Source: an uncultured Oscillospiraceae bacterium
GTDB taxonomy: Bacteria; Bacillota; Clostridia; Oscillospirales; Oscillospiraceae
Assembly (NCBI GenBank): GCA_900754515.1
Contig: CAAEDD010000062.1
Location: 1 to 12,967 of the forward strand
Direction of reading: 5' to 3'
DNA length: 12,967 nt
This document shows, piece after piece, positions 1 to 6,591 of this stretch. Numbering within the stretch: the stretch's first letter is position 1; every line of letters begins with the position of its first letter. The notes under the pieces are model-generated. The model did no database searches. It saw only the letters and a program-made list of their open reading frames with translations, and was not told the origin of the DNA. A program made the position numbers and the translations under genes.

Positions 1-13
1 ACCAAATTCAATC

Positions 14-147
14 GTTTTCTGCGGCGGCGTGTACGTCGCAGAAAACACTTCTCACGAAGCGGAGTGTCGAATTGTGCGCATTTGGCGCACAACCGAGGCA
101 TGAAGCGAAGTGCTTTTTGTCAAAGAAGGCATAGCCTTCTTTGACAA
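14..147. repeat. Tandem stem-loops joined by a repeated linker (intergenic repeat element, cut by window edge)
   Basis: Three clear inverted repeats follow one another beyond the feoB terminator. The first has arms 14-26 and 34-46 with one mismatch. The second has perfect 8-bp arms at 72-79 and 85-92. The third has perfect 14-bp arms at 117-130 and 134-147 with a 3-base loop. Between them the linker CAYGAAGCGRAGTG occurs twice in direct orientation, at 53-66 and 99-112 (12 of 14 identical). The stems differ in sequence while the linkers are alike, so this looks like a modular intergenic repeat rather than stacked terminators. The left end may continue outside the window. Function unknown. Confidence 0.6.
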
Positions 148-151
148 GCTT

Positions 152-184
152 AAAAGGTCCGGCGTAGCCTGCGCCGGACCTTTT
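152..184 (-). terminator. Rho-independent terminator after feoB
   Basis: A perfect 13-bp inverted repeat (arms 152-164 and 172-184, 7-base loop) starts five bases after the feoB stop codon. In the minus-strand transcript the stem ends in UUUU. The A/T ends make it nearly symmetric, so it could also stop transcription entering from the left. Confidence 0.75.
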
Positions 185-189
185 ATTAT

Positions 190-2286
190 CTACACTATCA
201 TCTGCCCCAAAGCAGATACCGCCATACACAGGGCCACCCCAAGTGCAGTTGGCAGCAGGGCCGACAACGCCGTCCACTTAAAGCTTCCCGTCTCCTTCTT
301 TATTGTCAGGAGGGTAGTGGAGCAGGGCCAGTGGCACAGGGAAAACAGCATGACGCATAGGGCCGTTATCGCCGTCCAGCCCTGAGCCTCCAGCAGAGGC
401 CTTAGTGCCGTGAGCTCCCCCAGCTCAGTGAGGCTGCCGCTCATGCTGTATATCATCACCGCAATAGGCAGCACTATCTCATTTGCGGGAAAGCCCAGAA
501 TAAAAGCCAGTAGTATTGCCCCGTCCATACCCAGCAACCGGCCCAGGGGCTCCAAATCCCGGGAGAGTAATGCCAGAACGTTTTCTCCGCCAATGCCGAT
601 GTTTGCCAGCAGCCACAGCACCGCCCCTGCCGGGGCCGCCACCGCCGCCGCTCTGCCCAAAACGAAAAGCGTCCTGTCCATGACAGAGCGCACTATCACC
701 TTGCCAAGCTCCGGGCGGCGGTAGGGCGGCAGCTCCAAAACGAAGGCTGAACTTTCCCCTTTTAACAAGGTCATACTCAGCAGCTTGGTGCTGATGAAAG
801 TCAAGGCAACGGAGAGTAAGATCAGTCCTGTCAGTGCCAGGGCTGACAGCAGGGCGTTTCCCCCCCCACCGCTGATGAGGAACATACTTATCAGAGCAAT
901 AAGAGTCGGGAAACGCCCGTTGCATGGCACAAGGCTGTTTGTAATGATAGCCAGCAGCCTTTCCCGCCGGGAATTTATTATTCTGCAACCAACCACCCCC
1001 GCTGCGTTGCAGCCAAATCCCATAGCCATAGTTAGCGCCTGGCGGCCGCAGGAGCCGCAGCGGCAGAAGGGTCTGTCAAGATTATAGGCTATCCTTGGCA
1101 GATAACCTGAATCCTCCAGCAGGGTGAACAGCGGAAAGAAAATTGCCATAGGCGGCAGCATTACCGACACCACCCAGGCCAGCGTCTTGTAAGCTCCGTC
1201 CACCGCTATACCCGTCAGCCAGTCCGGTGCGCCCAGAGACGGTAAAAGTTCCAGCAGTCCGTCATATATTTTAAACAGTCCCGTGCTCAGCCATTGAGAC
1301 GGGTAGTTTGCTCCCTTTATGGTCAGATAGAACACCAGGGCCAGCAGCACTATCATCAATGGATAGCCAAAGATGCGGCTGGTAACAATTCTGTCTATTG
1401 CCCTGTCCCTGGAACCGTAGCCTCCCTCTCCGTTTTCCACTGCTCCCTGGCAAAGCCTCTCTCCCGTCTTTACCAGGCTGGACACAAGCATGTCGTGCAG
1501 CCGGTCTGTGTCAATACCATTTTGAGCCAGGAACTCTCTCTGTTCCCGGGCCGCCTCCCGCAGTTCCAGTCCCACCCTATCGTCCATTTCTCCCAGCAGC
1601 AGACGCAGGCATATAAAACGCGGCGACAGCCCCTCTATTTCCCCGGCCAGCGGCATCAGGGCTTCCAGAGCCTGCTCCACCGGCTCCGGGTATGGAATGT
1701 TGGCCATCTCTCTTTTTACCGGTATATCAAAAGCCCTATCCATGGCGGAAAGTATTTTCTCCCGGCTTTTTTTATCTCTGGCCACAGTTCCGATGACCGG
1801 TATTCCCAGCTTATCTTCCAGCGTTTTCAGGTCAATATGTATTCCCTTACTCTCCGCCTCGTCCAGCAGATTCACGCATAACAGCACCGGCCTGCCGGTC
1901 TCCATAGTCTGGAGCAGCAGGTTCATATTTCTGTCAAGGCAGGTTGCGTCGCATACCACCAACACTGCATCTGCCCCGCCGAAACATATGAAATCCCGGG
2001 CCAGCACCTCCTCCGGGGAGTCCGCCATAAGGGAGTAGGTGCCAGGCAGATCCACCATTACATAGCCCCGCTCCTGCCCCCTGCAGTATCCCCGGGCATT
2101 GCTCACTGTTTTCCCCGGCCAGTTGCCTGTGTGCTGCCTCATGCCTGTAAGGCTGTTGAAAATGGTACTTTTTCCCACGTTTGGGTTTCCCGCCAGGGCT
2201 ATAAGCTTATCCTCCGGCCTTGGGCGCTGTATGTATGTTTCCTCCCGGCCTATGCCTCTGCCTGTAGATCTCACTGTCAGGCCCAT
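190..2286 (-). CDS. feoB: Ferrous iron transport protein B (FeoB)
   Basis: Inner-membrane Fe(II) importer with an N-terminal G-protein domain. The product has 698 residues, normal for clostridial FeoB. Visible motifs are the P-loop GNPNVGKST at 33-41, the switch TGNWPGKT around 53-60, DLPG at 79-82 and NLLD at 139-142 as the guanine-specificity motif. The membrane half starts near residue 305 and includes the cysteine-containing GFGCNAAGV and LVPCNGRFPT segments typical of the two Gate motifs. About 27 residues precede the G domain, which I believe is common in clostridial FeoB. The ATG follows GGGAGG at good spacing. It lies 58 bases after feoA with a large hairpin between them, so the two are almost certainly co-transcribed. 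No frameshift or missing G-motif is seen. Confidence 0.97.
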   Translation of the reverse strand: MGLTVRSTGRGIGREETYIQRPRPEDKLIALAGNPNVGKSTIFNSLTGMRQHTGNWPGKTVSNARGYCRGQERGYVMVDLPGTYSLMADSPEEVLARDFICFGGADAVLVVCDATCLDRNMNLLLQTMETGRPVLLCVNLLDEAESKGIHIDLKTLEDKLGIPVIGTVARDKKSREKILSAMDRAFDIPVKREMANIPYPEPVEQALEALMPLAGEIEGLSPRFICLRLLLGEMDDRVGLELREAAREQREFLAQNGIDTDRLHDMLVSSLVKTGERLCQGAVENGEGGYGSRDRAIDRIVTSRIFGYPLMIVLLALVFYLTIKGANYPSQWLSTGLFKIYDGLLELLPSLGAPDWLTGIAVDGAYKTLAWVVSVMLPPMAIFFPLFTLLEDSGYLPRIAYNLDRPFCRCGSCGRQALTMAMGFGCNAAGVVGCRIINSRRERLLAIITNSLVPCNGRFPTLIALISMFLISGGGGNALLSALALTGLILLSVALTFISTKLLSMTLLKGESSAFVLELPPYRRPELGKVIVRSVMDRTLFVLGRAAAVAAPAGAVLWLLANIGIGGENVLALLSRDLEPLGRLLGMDGAILLAFILGFPANEIVLPIAVMIYSMSGSLTELGELTALRPLLEAQGWTAITALCVMLFSLCHWPCSTTLLTIKKETGSFKWTALSALLPTALGVALCMAVSALGQMIV

Positions 2287-2304
2287 ATTACCTCCCGCTT
2301 TTCT

Positions 2305-2335
2305 CCGGGGCGGTCCATGTCATGGGCCGCCCCGG
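2305..2335 (-). other. Intercistronic hairpin between feoA and feoB
   Basis: Arms 2305-2313 and 2327-2335 are a perfect GC-rich 9-bp stem (CCGGGGCGG). After one mismatched pair, 4 more bp continue to a 3-base loop. It falls just after the feoA stop and just before the feoB ribosome binding site. No U-run follows it in the feoAB direction, so it is unlikely to be an intrinsic terminator. It could stabilise feoA mRNA or set the relative FeoA and FeoB levels; that role is inference. Confidence 0.6.
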
Positions 2336-2344
2336 TTTCTGCTA

Positions 2345-2581
2345 TCAGGTCTTATTTACTATTATGTCTCCGCAGTCTCTGCCTCTGATGGCAAGCATAG
2401 TTCCCCGTATCAGGAAAGCCCGGGGATCTCCTCCCGGGCTCACGCCCAGGCACTCCACTTTCGTGCCCTCCACTATACCCATATCCAGCAGCCGGCGGCG
2501 CAGTGCCCCTTTACTGTTGAGGCATTTTACGACGGCTGTCTCCCCGGGCCGGAGACTGTGGAGGTTAAAGATGCTTTCCAC
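2345..2581 (-). CDS. feoA: Ferrous iron transport protein A (FeoA)
   Basis: Small cytoplasmic SH3-like partner of FeoB, required for full Fe(II) uptake. The product has 78 residues, a usual FeoA length. It shows the family pattern: a start with LRPGETAVV, then RRRLLDMGIVEGTKVE, then a glycine-rich strand region and the ending IRGRDCGDIIV. The start codon is GTG at 2581, preceded by GGGTGG. It is the first gene of the feoAB unit, with a promoter-like TATAAT about 25 bases upstream and the terminator of the oxidoreductase operon just beyond that. I saw no convincing 19-bp Fur box, so the iron regulator cannot be named. Confidence 0.95.
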   Translation of the reverse strand: MESIFNLHSLRPGETAVVKCLNSKGALRRRLLDMGIVEGTKVECLGVSPGGDPRAFLIRGTMLAIRGRDCGDIIVNKT

Positions 2582-2605
2582 AATGATCCACCCGCTTTAC
2601 GATGC

Positions 2606-2634
2606 ATTATATGCCGCCGTGTAGAATTTTGCCA
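2606..2634 (-). promoter_or_regulatory. Probable feoAB promoter
   Basis: A perfect TATAAT (plus strand 2606-2611) sits 17 bases from a weak -35, TGGCAA (2629-2634). It overlaps a short GCAT-TAT-ATGC palindrome at 2604-2614 that could be part of an operator. The position between the upstream terminator and feoA supports it. The weak -35 suggests activation or a need for other contacts. Confidence 0.5.
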
Positions 2635-2662
2635 CAGTCTCTCCTGCCGGCTTGCCGCAGTC

Positions 2663-2693
2663 AAAAAATTCCCCGGACTGGTAGTCCGGGGAA
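2663..2693 (-). terminator. Strong rho-independent terminator of the 2-oxoacid oxidoreductase operon
   Basis: A perfect 11-bp stem (arms 2669-2679 and 2683-2693, 3-base loop) is followed in the minus-strand transcript by UUUUUU (2663-2668). It lies 26 bases past the gamma-subunit stop. It separates that operon from feoAB. Confidence 0.9.
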
Positions 2694-2719
2694 AATGTAG
2701 TTATACTTATGGAATTAAT

Positions 2720-3259
2720 TTAAGCTCTGGCGGCCTCCATGCCTGCCACAAGAGCCTTCTTGTTGCCTTCCAGGAATTTCTGCTTGCGCTCACCCAGCTC
2801 TATGCGTATAGCCTCTATCATGGTATCCAGGCTGACTATGGGTTCCTTCTCCAGCATAGCGCCCAGTATAGCCACGTTGGCGCCCTTGGGATTTCCCACA
2901 GCTTCTGCAATGCCCATTGCATCGCAGTATACGACGGTGATGTCGTCCCGTACGCTCTTGCGATCAATAATGGAGCTGTTGATGACCAGCAGTCCGCCAG
3001 GCTTTACGCTCTCTTCGAACTTATCCAGAGAGGGGGCATTCATGGCCACCACGACGTCTGCCTTATCCACCAGGGGGGAGGCCACGTCTTCATCGCTGAC
3101 GATGACGGAGCAGTTGGCGGTACCGCCGCGCATCTCAGGGCCATAGGAGGGAAGCCAGGATACATGCTTTCCGTCCAGCATGCTGGCCATAGCGACGAAC
3201 TTACCGATAAGCAGCATGCCCTGACCGCCGAATCCGGCAAAAATAAACTGTTTCGTCAT
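2720..3259 (-). CDS. 2-oxoacid:ferredoxin oxidoreductase, gamma subunit
   Basis: Gamma subunit of a four-subunit 2-oxoacid:acceptor oxidoreductase, the CoA-dependent enzyme that turns 2-oxoacids into acyl-CoA and CO2. The product has 179 residues, typical for the stand-alone gamma. It begins with FAGFGGQGMLLIGK (GxGGQG at 9-14) and contains SYGPEMRGGTANC, both family hallmarks. The start overlaps the beta-subunit stop by one base (TAATG), so translation is probably coupled. It is the last gene of the operon and is followed by a strong terminator. In relatives the subunit is named KorC or VorC-like; the substrate cannot be read from this subunit. Confidence 0.93.
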   Translation of the reverse strand: MTKQFIFAGFGGQGMLLIGKFVAMASMLDGKHVSWLPSYGPEMRGGTANCSVIVSDEDVASPLVDKADVVVAMNAPSLDKFEESVKPGGLLVINSSIIDRKSVRDDITVVYCDAMGIAEAVGNPKGANVAILGAMLEKEPIVSLDTMIEAIRIELGERKQKFLEGNKKALVAGMEAARA

Positions 3260-4005
3260 TATTTATTTGCCCCCTTATCTTTATACACGCCCAGAGGATA
3301 GTAGGGGATCATGTTCTCTTCCAGCCATTTCATTGCCTCAACAGGGCTGAGACCCCAGTTGGTGGGACAGGTGGACAGAACTTCGATCATGCAGAAGCCC
3401 TTGCCTTCCATCTGGTACTGGAACGCCTTCTTGATAGCCTTCTTGGTTTTGATGATATTGGCATTGTTGTTGACGGCGCAGCGCTCTATGTAGTAGGAAT
3501 CCGGAACCTGCGCCAGCATCTCGGACATCTTTATGGGTGCGCCACACCAGGCCTCGTCACGGCCGTAGGGGGATGTAGTGGTACGCTGACCCACCAGGGT
3601 GGTGGGGGCCATCTGGCCGCCGGTCATTCCGTAAATGGCGTTGTTGACAAAGATAGTGCATATCTTCTCGCCTCTGTGGGCGGCATGAACAATCTCGGCT
3701 GTACCTATGGAAGCCAGGTCGCCGTCGCCCTGATAAGTGAATACCAGAGCATCGGGTTTTGCCCTCTTCACACCGGTGGCAACTGCGGGAGCGCGGCCAT
3801 GGGCGGCCTCCAGCATATCCACATTGAAGTAGTCATAGGCAAAGACCGAGCAGCCCACGGGAGCCACACCCACGATATTGCCGCCCATGCCGGACTCTTC
3901 AAGGGCCTCTGCCACCAGACGGTGGATGATGCCGTGGTTGCAGCCGGGGCAGTAGTGGAAGGGCTTATCGGTCAGATATTTTGTTTTTTCAAATACGACG
4001 GACAT
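3259..4005 (-). CDS. 2-oxoacid:ferredoxin oxidoreductase, beta subunit (thiamine pyrophosphate-binding)
   Basis: Catalytic beta subunit of 248 residues, full length for the family. It binds thiamine pyrophosphate through GDGD at 93-96 followed about 25 residues later by NN at 121-122 and YGMTGGQMAPTT. Cysteines at 19, 22, 52 and 213 (in CPGC, GCS and TCPTNWG) match the expected ligands of the [4Fe-4S] cluster that takes electrons from the TPP intermediate. Its ATG directly follows the alpha-subunit TAA with no gap, and its ribosome binding site AAGGAGGG lies within the end of the alpha gene. It resembles the KorB and VorA families. Substrate preference (2-oxoisovalerate, 2-oxoglutarate or other) is not settled by sequence alone. 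Confidence 0.95.
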   Translation of the reverse strand: MSVVFEKTKYLTDKPFHYCPGCNHGIIHRLVAEALEESGMGGNIVGVAPVGCSVFAYDYFNVDMLEAAHGRAPAVATGVKRAKPDALVFTYQGDGDLASIGTAEIVHAAHRGEKICTIFVNNAIYGMTGGQMAPTTLVGQRTTTSPYGRDEAWCGAPIKMSEMLAQVPDSYYIERCAVNNNANIIKTKKAIKKAFQYQMEGKGFCMIEVLSTCPTNWGLSPVEAMKWLEENMIPYYPLGVYKDKGANK

Positions 4006-5079
4006 TTACTTACCCTCCTTCATTTCGAGGATCTTTGCTACGATCTCTCCGGTAGTGGGCATAAGGCTGCCGCAGTGGCCGAAGTACTCAACGGGCTTTG
4101 TGCCGTTAAGGGCCAGCTTCACGTCTATGAGCATCTGGCCTTCGTTGGCCTCCACATCCAGGACTGCCTTTGCATTGACGGCAGCCTCTTTCAGCTCCTT
4201 GTAGGGGAAGGGCCACACGGTAATGGGACGGAAGAGTCCCACCTTGATGCCCTTTTCTCTCAGCTCGTTTACTGCGGACTTGGCAATACGGGCCACGGTG
4301 CCGAAGGCAGTGATAATGTAGTCGGCATCCTCGGTCATATATGCCTCGTACATAACCTCGTTCTTCTCTATCTCGCGATAGATGGCTTGGAGGTTATTGT
4401 TGTGGACCGTCAGCTCTTCGGTGTTGATGTACAGGGAGTTGATAACAGCCCTCTTTGCGGGATCGTCGCCGGGTTTCCAGCCGGTGGCAGCCCAGGGCTT
4501 TTTCTCCGGGTCTACCTTGTATTCCACCATCTCCGGCATTTCCACAGGCTCCATCATCTGGGCCATAATGCCGTCGGCCAGGAACAGCACGGGTACGCGG
4601 TATTTCTCCGCCTTGTCAAAGGCAAAGCCGAAGATATTGATGGCCTCCTGAATGGATGCGGGGGCATAGGTGATCAGATGGTAGTCGCCGTTGCCGCCGC
4701 CTTTGGTGGCCTGGTTGTAGTCGCCCTGGGAGGCCTGAATGCTGCCCAGGCCGGGGCCGCCGCGCATGACGTTGAGGATGACACAGGGCAGCTGGGCGCC
4801 TGCACAATAGGAAATGCCCTCCTGCTTCAGGCTGACGCCGGGGCTGGAGGAAGATGTGATGACACGGGCGCCGGTGGAGGCTGCGCCGTATACCATGTTT
4901 ATTGCTGCCACTTCGCTCTCCGCCTGAAGGAAGCAGCCGCCCACTTCGGGCATACGTGCGGACATGTATTCAGGGATCTCTGTCTGGGGAGTGATAGGAT
5001 AGCCGAAGAAGAAGCGTGCGCCGGCACGAATGGCGGCCTCAGCTATAGCTTCGCTACCCTTCATTAGGGTCAGTGCCAT
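4006..5079 (-). CDS. vorB: 2-oxoacid:ferredoxin oxidoreductase, alpha subunit (VorB-like)
   Basis: Alpha subunit of 357 residues, containing the pyrimidine-binding TPP domain and the C-terminal transketolase-like domain. Visible hallmarks are GYPITPQTEIPEYMS at 26-40, the acidic QAESEVAA around 52-59, and VMRGGPGLGSIQASQGDYNQ at 104-123. The C-terminal half carries FRPITVWPFP. The product most resembles proteins annotated as 3-methyl-2-oxobutanoate dehydrogenase subunit VorB, which would give isobutyryl-CoA from the valine 2-oxoacid. Related KorA enzymes look similar, so the substrate is an inference. It is preceded by the ferredoxin gene by 13 bases, with an AGGAGG overlapping that gene's stop. 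Confidence 0.93.
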   Translation of the reverse strand: MALTLMKGSEAIAEAAIRAGARFFFGYPITPQTEIPEYMSARMPEVGGCFLQAESEVAAINMVYGAASTGARVITSSSSPGVSLKQEGISYCAGAQLPCVILNVMRGGPGLGSIQASQGDYNQATKGGGNGDYHLITYAPASIQEAINIFGFAFDKAEKYRVPVLFLADGIMAQMMEPVEMPEMVEYKVDPEKKPWAATGWKPGDDPAKRAVINSLYINTEELTVHNNNLQAIYREIEKNEVMYEAYMTEDADYIITAFGTVARIAKSAVNELREKGIKVGLFRPITVWPFPYKELKEAAVNAKAVLDVEANEGQMLIDVKLALNGTKPVEYFGHCGSLMPTTGEIVAKILEMKEGK

Positions 5080-5092
5080 TTTAATTTCCTCC

Positions 5093-5302
5093 TTAATCCT
5101 TTTCTATATGGATCGCTACATCGGGGCAGGTACGGGCGCAGGATGCGCATCCGATGCATGCCTCAGGTTCCACTACCTCTGCGGGGTGGTAGCCCTTTGC
5201 GTTGAGCTTGGTTTTTGAAAGGGCGAGGACACTCTTGGGACAGGCTCTGACGCACAGACCGCAGCCCTTACAAACAAGCTCGTTGATTGTCACCTTTACC
5301 AT
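5093..5302 (-). CDS. 4Fe-4S ferredoxin-type delta subunit of the 2-oxoacid oxidoreductase
   Basis: Small electron carrier of 69 residues with two complete [4Fe-4S] motifs, CKGCGLCVRACPK and CIGCASCARTCPD, separated by about 25 residues. This is the usual bacterial 2[4Fe-4S] arrangement. As the first gene of the operon, immediately before the alpha subunit, it is best read as the delta subunit that passes electrons from the beta-subunit cluster to free ferredoxin. It starts with ATG, preceded by GAGG. No cysteine of either motif is missing. Confidence 0.94.
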   Translation of the reverse strand: MVKVTINELVCKGCGLCVRACPKSVLALSKTKLNAKGYHPAEVVEPEACIGCASCARTCPDVAIHIEKD

Positions 5303-5319
5303 GATTCTACCTCTTTTCT

Positions 5320-5347
5320 ATTATGATTTTCCAGTTGTTACTGACTA
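5320..5347 (-). promoter_or_regulatory. Possible promoter for the oxidoreductase operon
   Basis: CATAAT (plus 5320-5325) lies 16 bases from TAGTCA (5342-5347), directly upstream of the ferredoxin gene. Both boxes are imperfect. The operon may also be read through from the P-loop ATPase promoter upstream. Confidence 0.35.
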
Positions 5348-5356
5348 TCTATGGAA

Positions 5357-5374
5357 GGCCACTCTCCGGTGGCC
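5357..5374 (-). other. Short hairpin between P-loop ATPase gene and oxidoreductase operon
   Basis: A 6-bp GC-rich stem (GGCCAC, arms 5357-5362 and 5369-5374) with a 6-base loop begins 14 bases past the ATPase stop. No U-run follows in the minus transcript, so any termination would be partial. Confidence 0.35.
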
Positions 5375-5388
5375 AGGACATACGGTTT

Positions 5389-6093
5389 TTAAAGGCTCTT
5401 TATCCAGCTGTTCCAGTCACGGGCCATATAGGTGTCTATATACATCGGCTTACCTATGTACCTTGGGTCGTGTCCCTCAGAGAGGAACCGGTCCAGCATT
5501 TGCTTTTTCCCGGAGGTGTAGAGCACCGGGACCCCGGTGAGTTCCGACACCTGTTTTATAATTTCGTAGCCGTCTCTCAGCTCATCCGGCCCGGTGGCCT
5601 CAGCCAGGTTGGTGTTGTTTATCATGCCGCTGATCTTCAGTCTTGAGTGTGCCTGCATCTCATCTTGGAGCCTGATAATTTTATCAACAGTACCGGACAG
5701 TGGCCGGCGTATATTGATGACGTTGAGCACTTCCAGTGCTCCTTCCTCCAGTTCCAGGAAGTCCTGATGATAACGGCCAAGGGCCGTGGAACCCACGGCG
5801 TCGCCGCCCACGTCAAAGACCACCGTGTCCCAGTCCATATCGAAGGCTGAGGCCACCTCCGCAGGCAGAGACAAGGTCTCTATACCTGAACAGGAAAAAT
5901 TTGGAGACACCAGCCGTATCTCCTTCATCTCGGTAAGCTTGCCGTGTTCAGCCAGACGGAAGTAAGTGTTGACCATGTCCAGGTCCAAAAGTTCAGTACG
6001 CTTGCCCTGCTCGGCGGCCTGAAAGGCAAAGTTCAAAGCCAGCTCAGTCTTTCCGCTGCCGTAATTACCTATCAGAACATAGACCTTTTTCAC
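5389..6093 (-). CDS. P-loop ATP-binding protein of unknown role, next to the oxidoreductase operon
   Basis: Predicted cytoplasmic nucleotide-binding protein of about 234 residues. It shows a Walker A motif GNYGSGKT at 9-16, an LDLDM strand at 37-40 and a Walker B-like VVFDVGGD at 91-98, resembling the SIMIBI/MinD-CobQ class. I chose the GTG at 6093 because AAGGAG (6102-6107) lies 8 bases upstream. An in-frame GTG at 6102 sits inside that site and would add only three residues. I do not recognise a specific function. From memory, similar genes often stand next to such oxidoreductase clusters in Clostridia, which would fit a role in cluster maturation or regulation, but that is inference. No TM segments or cysteine motif are seen. 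It has its own promoter. Confidence 0.85.
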   Translation of the reverse strand: MKKVYVLIGNYGSGKTELALNFAFQAAEQGKRTELLDLDMVNTYFRLAEHGKLTEMKEIRLVSPNFSCSGIETLSLPAEVASAFDMDWDTVVFDVGGDAVGSTALGRYHQDFLELEEGALEVLNVINIRRPLSGTVDKIIRLQDEMQAHSRLKISGMINNTNLAEATGPDELRDGYEIIKQVSELTGVPVLYTSGKKQMLDRFLSEGHDPRYIGKPMYIDTYMARDWNSWIKSL

Positions 6094-6101
6094 CCTCAGC
6101 A

Positions 6102-6107
6102 CTCCTT
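6102..6107 (-). promoter_or_regulatory. Ribosome binding site deciding the P-loop ATPase start
   Basis: AAGGAG stands 8 bases before the GTG at 6093 and overlaps the alternative GTG at 6102, which therefore cannot use it. This favours the shorter protein. Confidence 0.6.
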
Positions 6108-6132
6108 CCTGTCGCGGCTTTCCCGCACTTAT

Positions 6133-6162
6133 ATTCTATCACCCATGCAAGAAGTACGTCAA
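6133..6162 (-). promoter_or_regulatory. Promoter of the P-loop ATPase gene
   Basis: TTGACG (plus 6157-6162) is separated by 18 bases from TAGAAT (6133-6138), which carries an extended -10 TG (TGATAGAAT). This is the best vegetative promoter match in the window. It lies about 40 bases upstream of the start codon. It may also feed the oxidoreductase operon, since no strong terminator lies between. Confidence 0.7.
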
Positions 6163-6209
6163 TGAACAATAGTGCCGATATTTACCAGCAAACAAATTGC
6201 AAAATGACG

Positions 6210-6257
6210 AAATAAATATATGATTGCATCTAATTGAATGCAATCATATATTTATTT
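6210..6257. terminator. Perfect 20-bp AT-rich inverted repeat, possible second terminator
   Basis: Arms 6210-6229 and 6238-6257 are perfect 20-bp complements around an 8-base loop, almost entirely A/T. A run of T follows on the plus strand (6251-6260, one A). On the minus strand the tail is UUUAUUU, partly within the stem. It stands just behind the GC-rich atp terminator. It may be a backup terminator, or a protein-binding palindrome upstream of the ATPase promoter. No gene enters from the plus side. Confidence 0.5.
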
Positions 6258-6278
6258 TTTATATTTTGGCTTAATATT

Positions 6279-6319
6279 AAAGCGTCCCCGGATCCAATCG
6301 ATTGATCCGGGGACGCTTT
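6279..6319 (-). terminator. Terminator of the ATP synthase operon
   Basis: A perfect 16-bp stem (AAAGCGTCCCCGGATC, arms 6279-6294 and 6304-6319, 9-base loop) begins two bases after the atpC stop. The minus transcript continues UUUAAUAUU, a mediocre U-tract behind a very stable stem. Confidence 0.8.
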
Positions 6320-6321
6320 GA

Positions 6322-6582
6322 TTATTCATGCTTAATGCTGGAAACCAGCAGGATGACTTTGTTGTCTGAGACAGTTGCAACGCCTTCTCCCACCTGAATA
6401 CTGCCTTTCTCTCCGTCGGCCGTATAACACACCGTGCCGGCGGATACAGCGCAGAGCATATCACAGTGGCCCCGCAATATGCCAAGGCTTCCGAAACCGG
6501 TAGGAAGTTTCACGTAATCCACGTAGCTTTCAAAGCCGTCACCGTAAGCGGTGCTGACGCTCAGATGAATATCACTGGCCAT
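6322..6582 (-). CDS. atpC: F1F0 ATP synthase epsilon subunit, lacking the C-terminal helical domain
   Basis: Central-stalk subunit that binds gamma and the c-ring. The product has 86 residues against the usual 130-140. The N-terminal beta-sandwich is present, with family features LPTGFGSLGILRGH around 26-39 and GVATVSDNKVILLV near the end. The C-terminal two-helix domain, which in many bacteria inhibits ATP hydrolysis, is absent. The stop is followed within two bases by the operon terminator, and no remnant of the helices is visible downstream, so this looks like a stable short form rather than recent decay. Short epsilon subunits are known in other lineages, for example green sulfur bacteria. 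The ATG follows GAGG and lies 9 bases after atpD. Confidence 0.9.
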   Translation of the reverse strand: MASDIHLSVSTAYGDGFESYVDYVKLPTGFGSLGILRGHCDMLCAVSAGTVCYTADGEKGSIQVGEGVATVSDNKVILLVSSIKHE

Positions 6583-6591
6583 GGCGTCACC

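Noticed and set aside
14..147. CRISPR array
   Set aside because: Only two imperfect 14-base repeats, the spacers are palindromic, and no cas gene is nearby.
110..385. Small plus-strand frame starting in the hairpin array
   Set aside because: Its first part is only the translation of the inverted repeats and terminator, and the rest is antisense to feoB.
2099..3301. Plus-strand open frame of 400 codons across feoA and the gamma subunit
   Set aside because: It runs through a terminator, a promoter and three real genes on the other strand. The protein has no domain character.
3676..5067. Long plus-strand open frame (463 codons) opposite the alpha and beta oxidoreductase genes
   Set aside because: It is antisense to genes with clear family motifs, has no ribosome binding site, and its product is Gly/His/Ala-rich without a recognisable domain.
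6252..6485. Remnant of the epsilon C-terminal helices in another frame
   Set aside because: The other minus-strand frame has no helical Ala/Glu/Arg-rich character, and the terminator stem occupies the sequence immediately after the stop.
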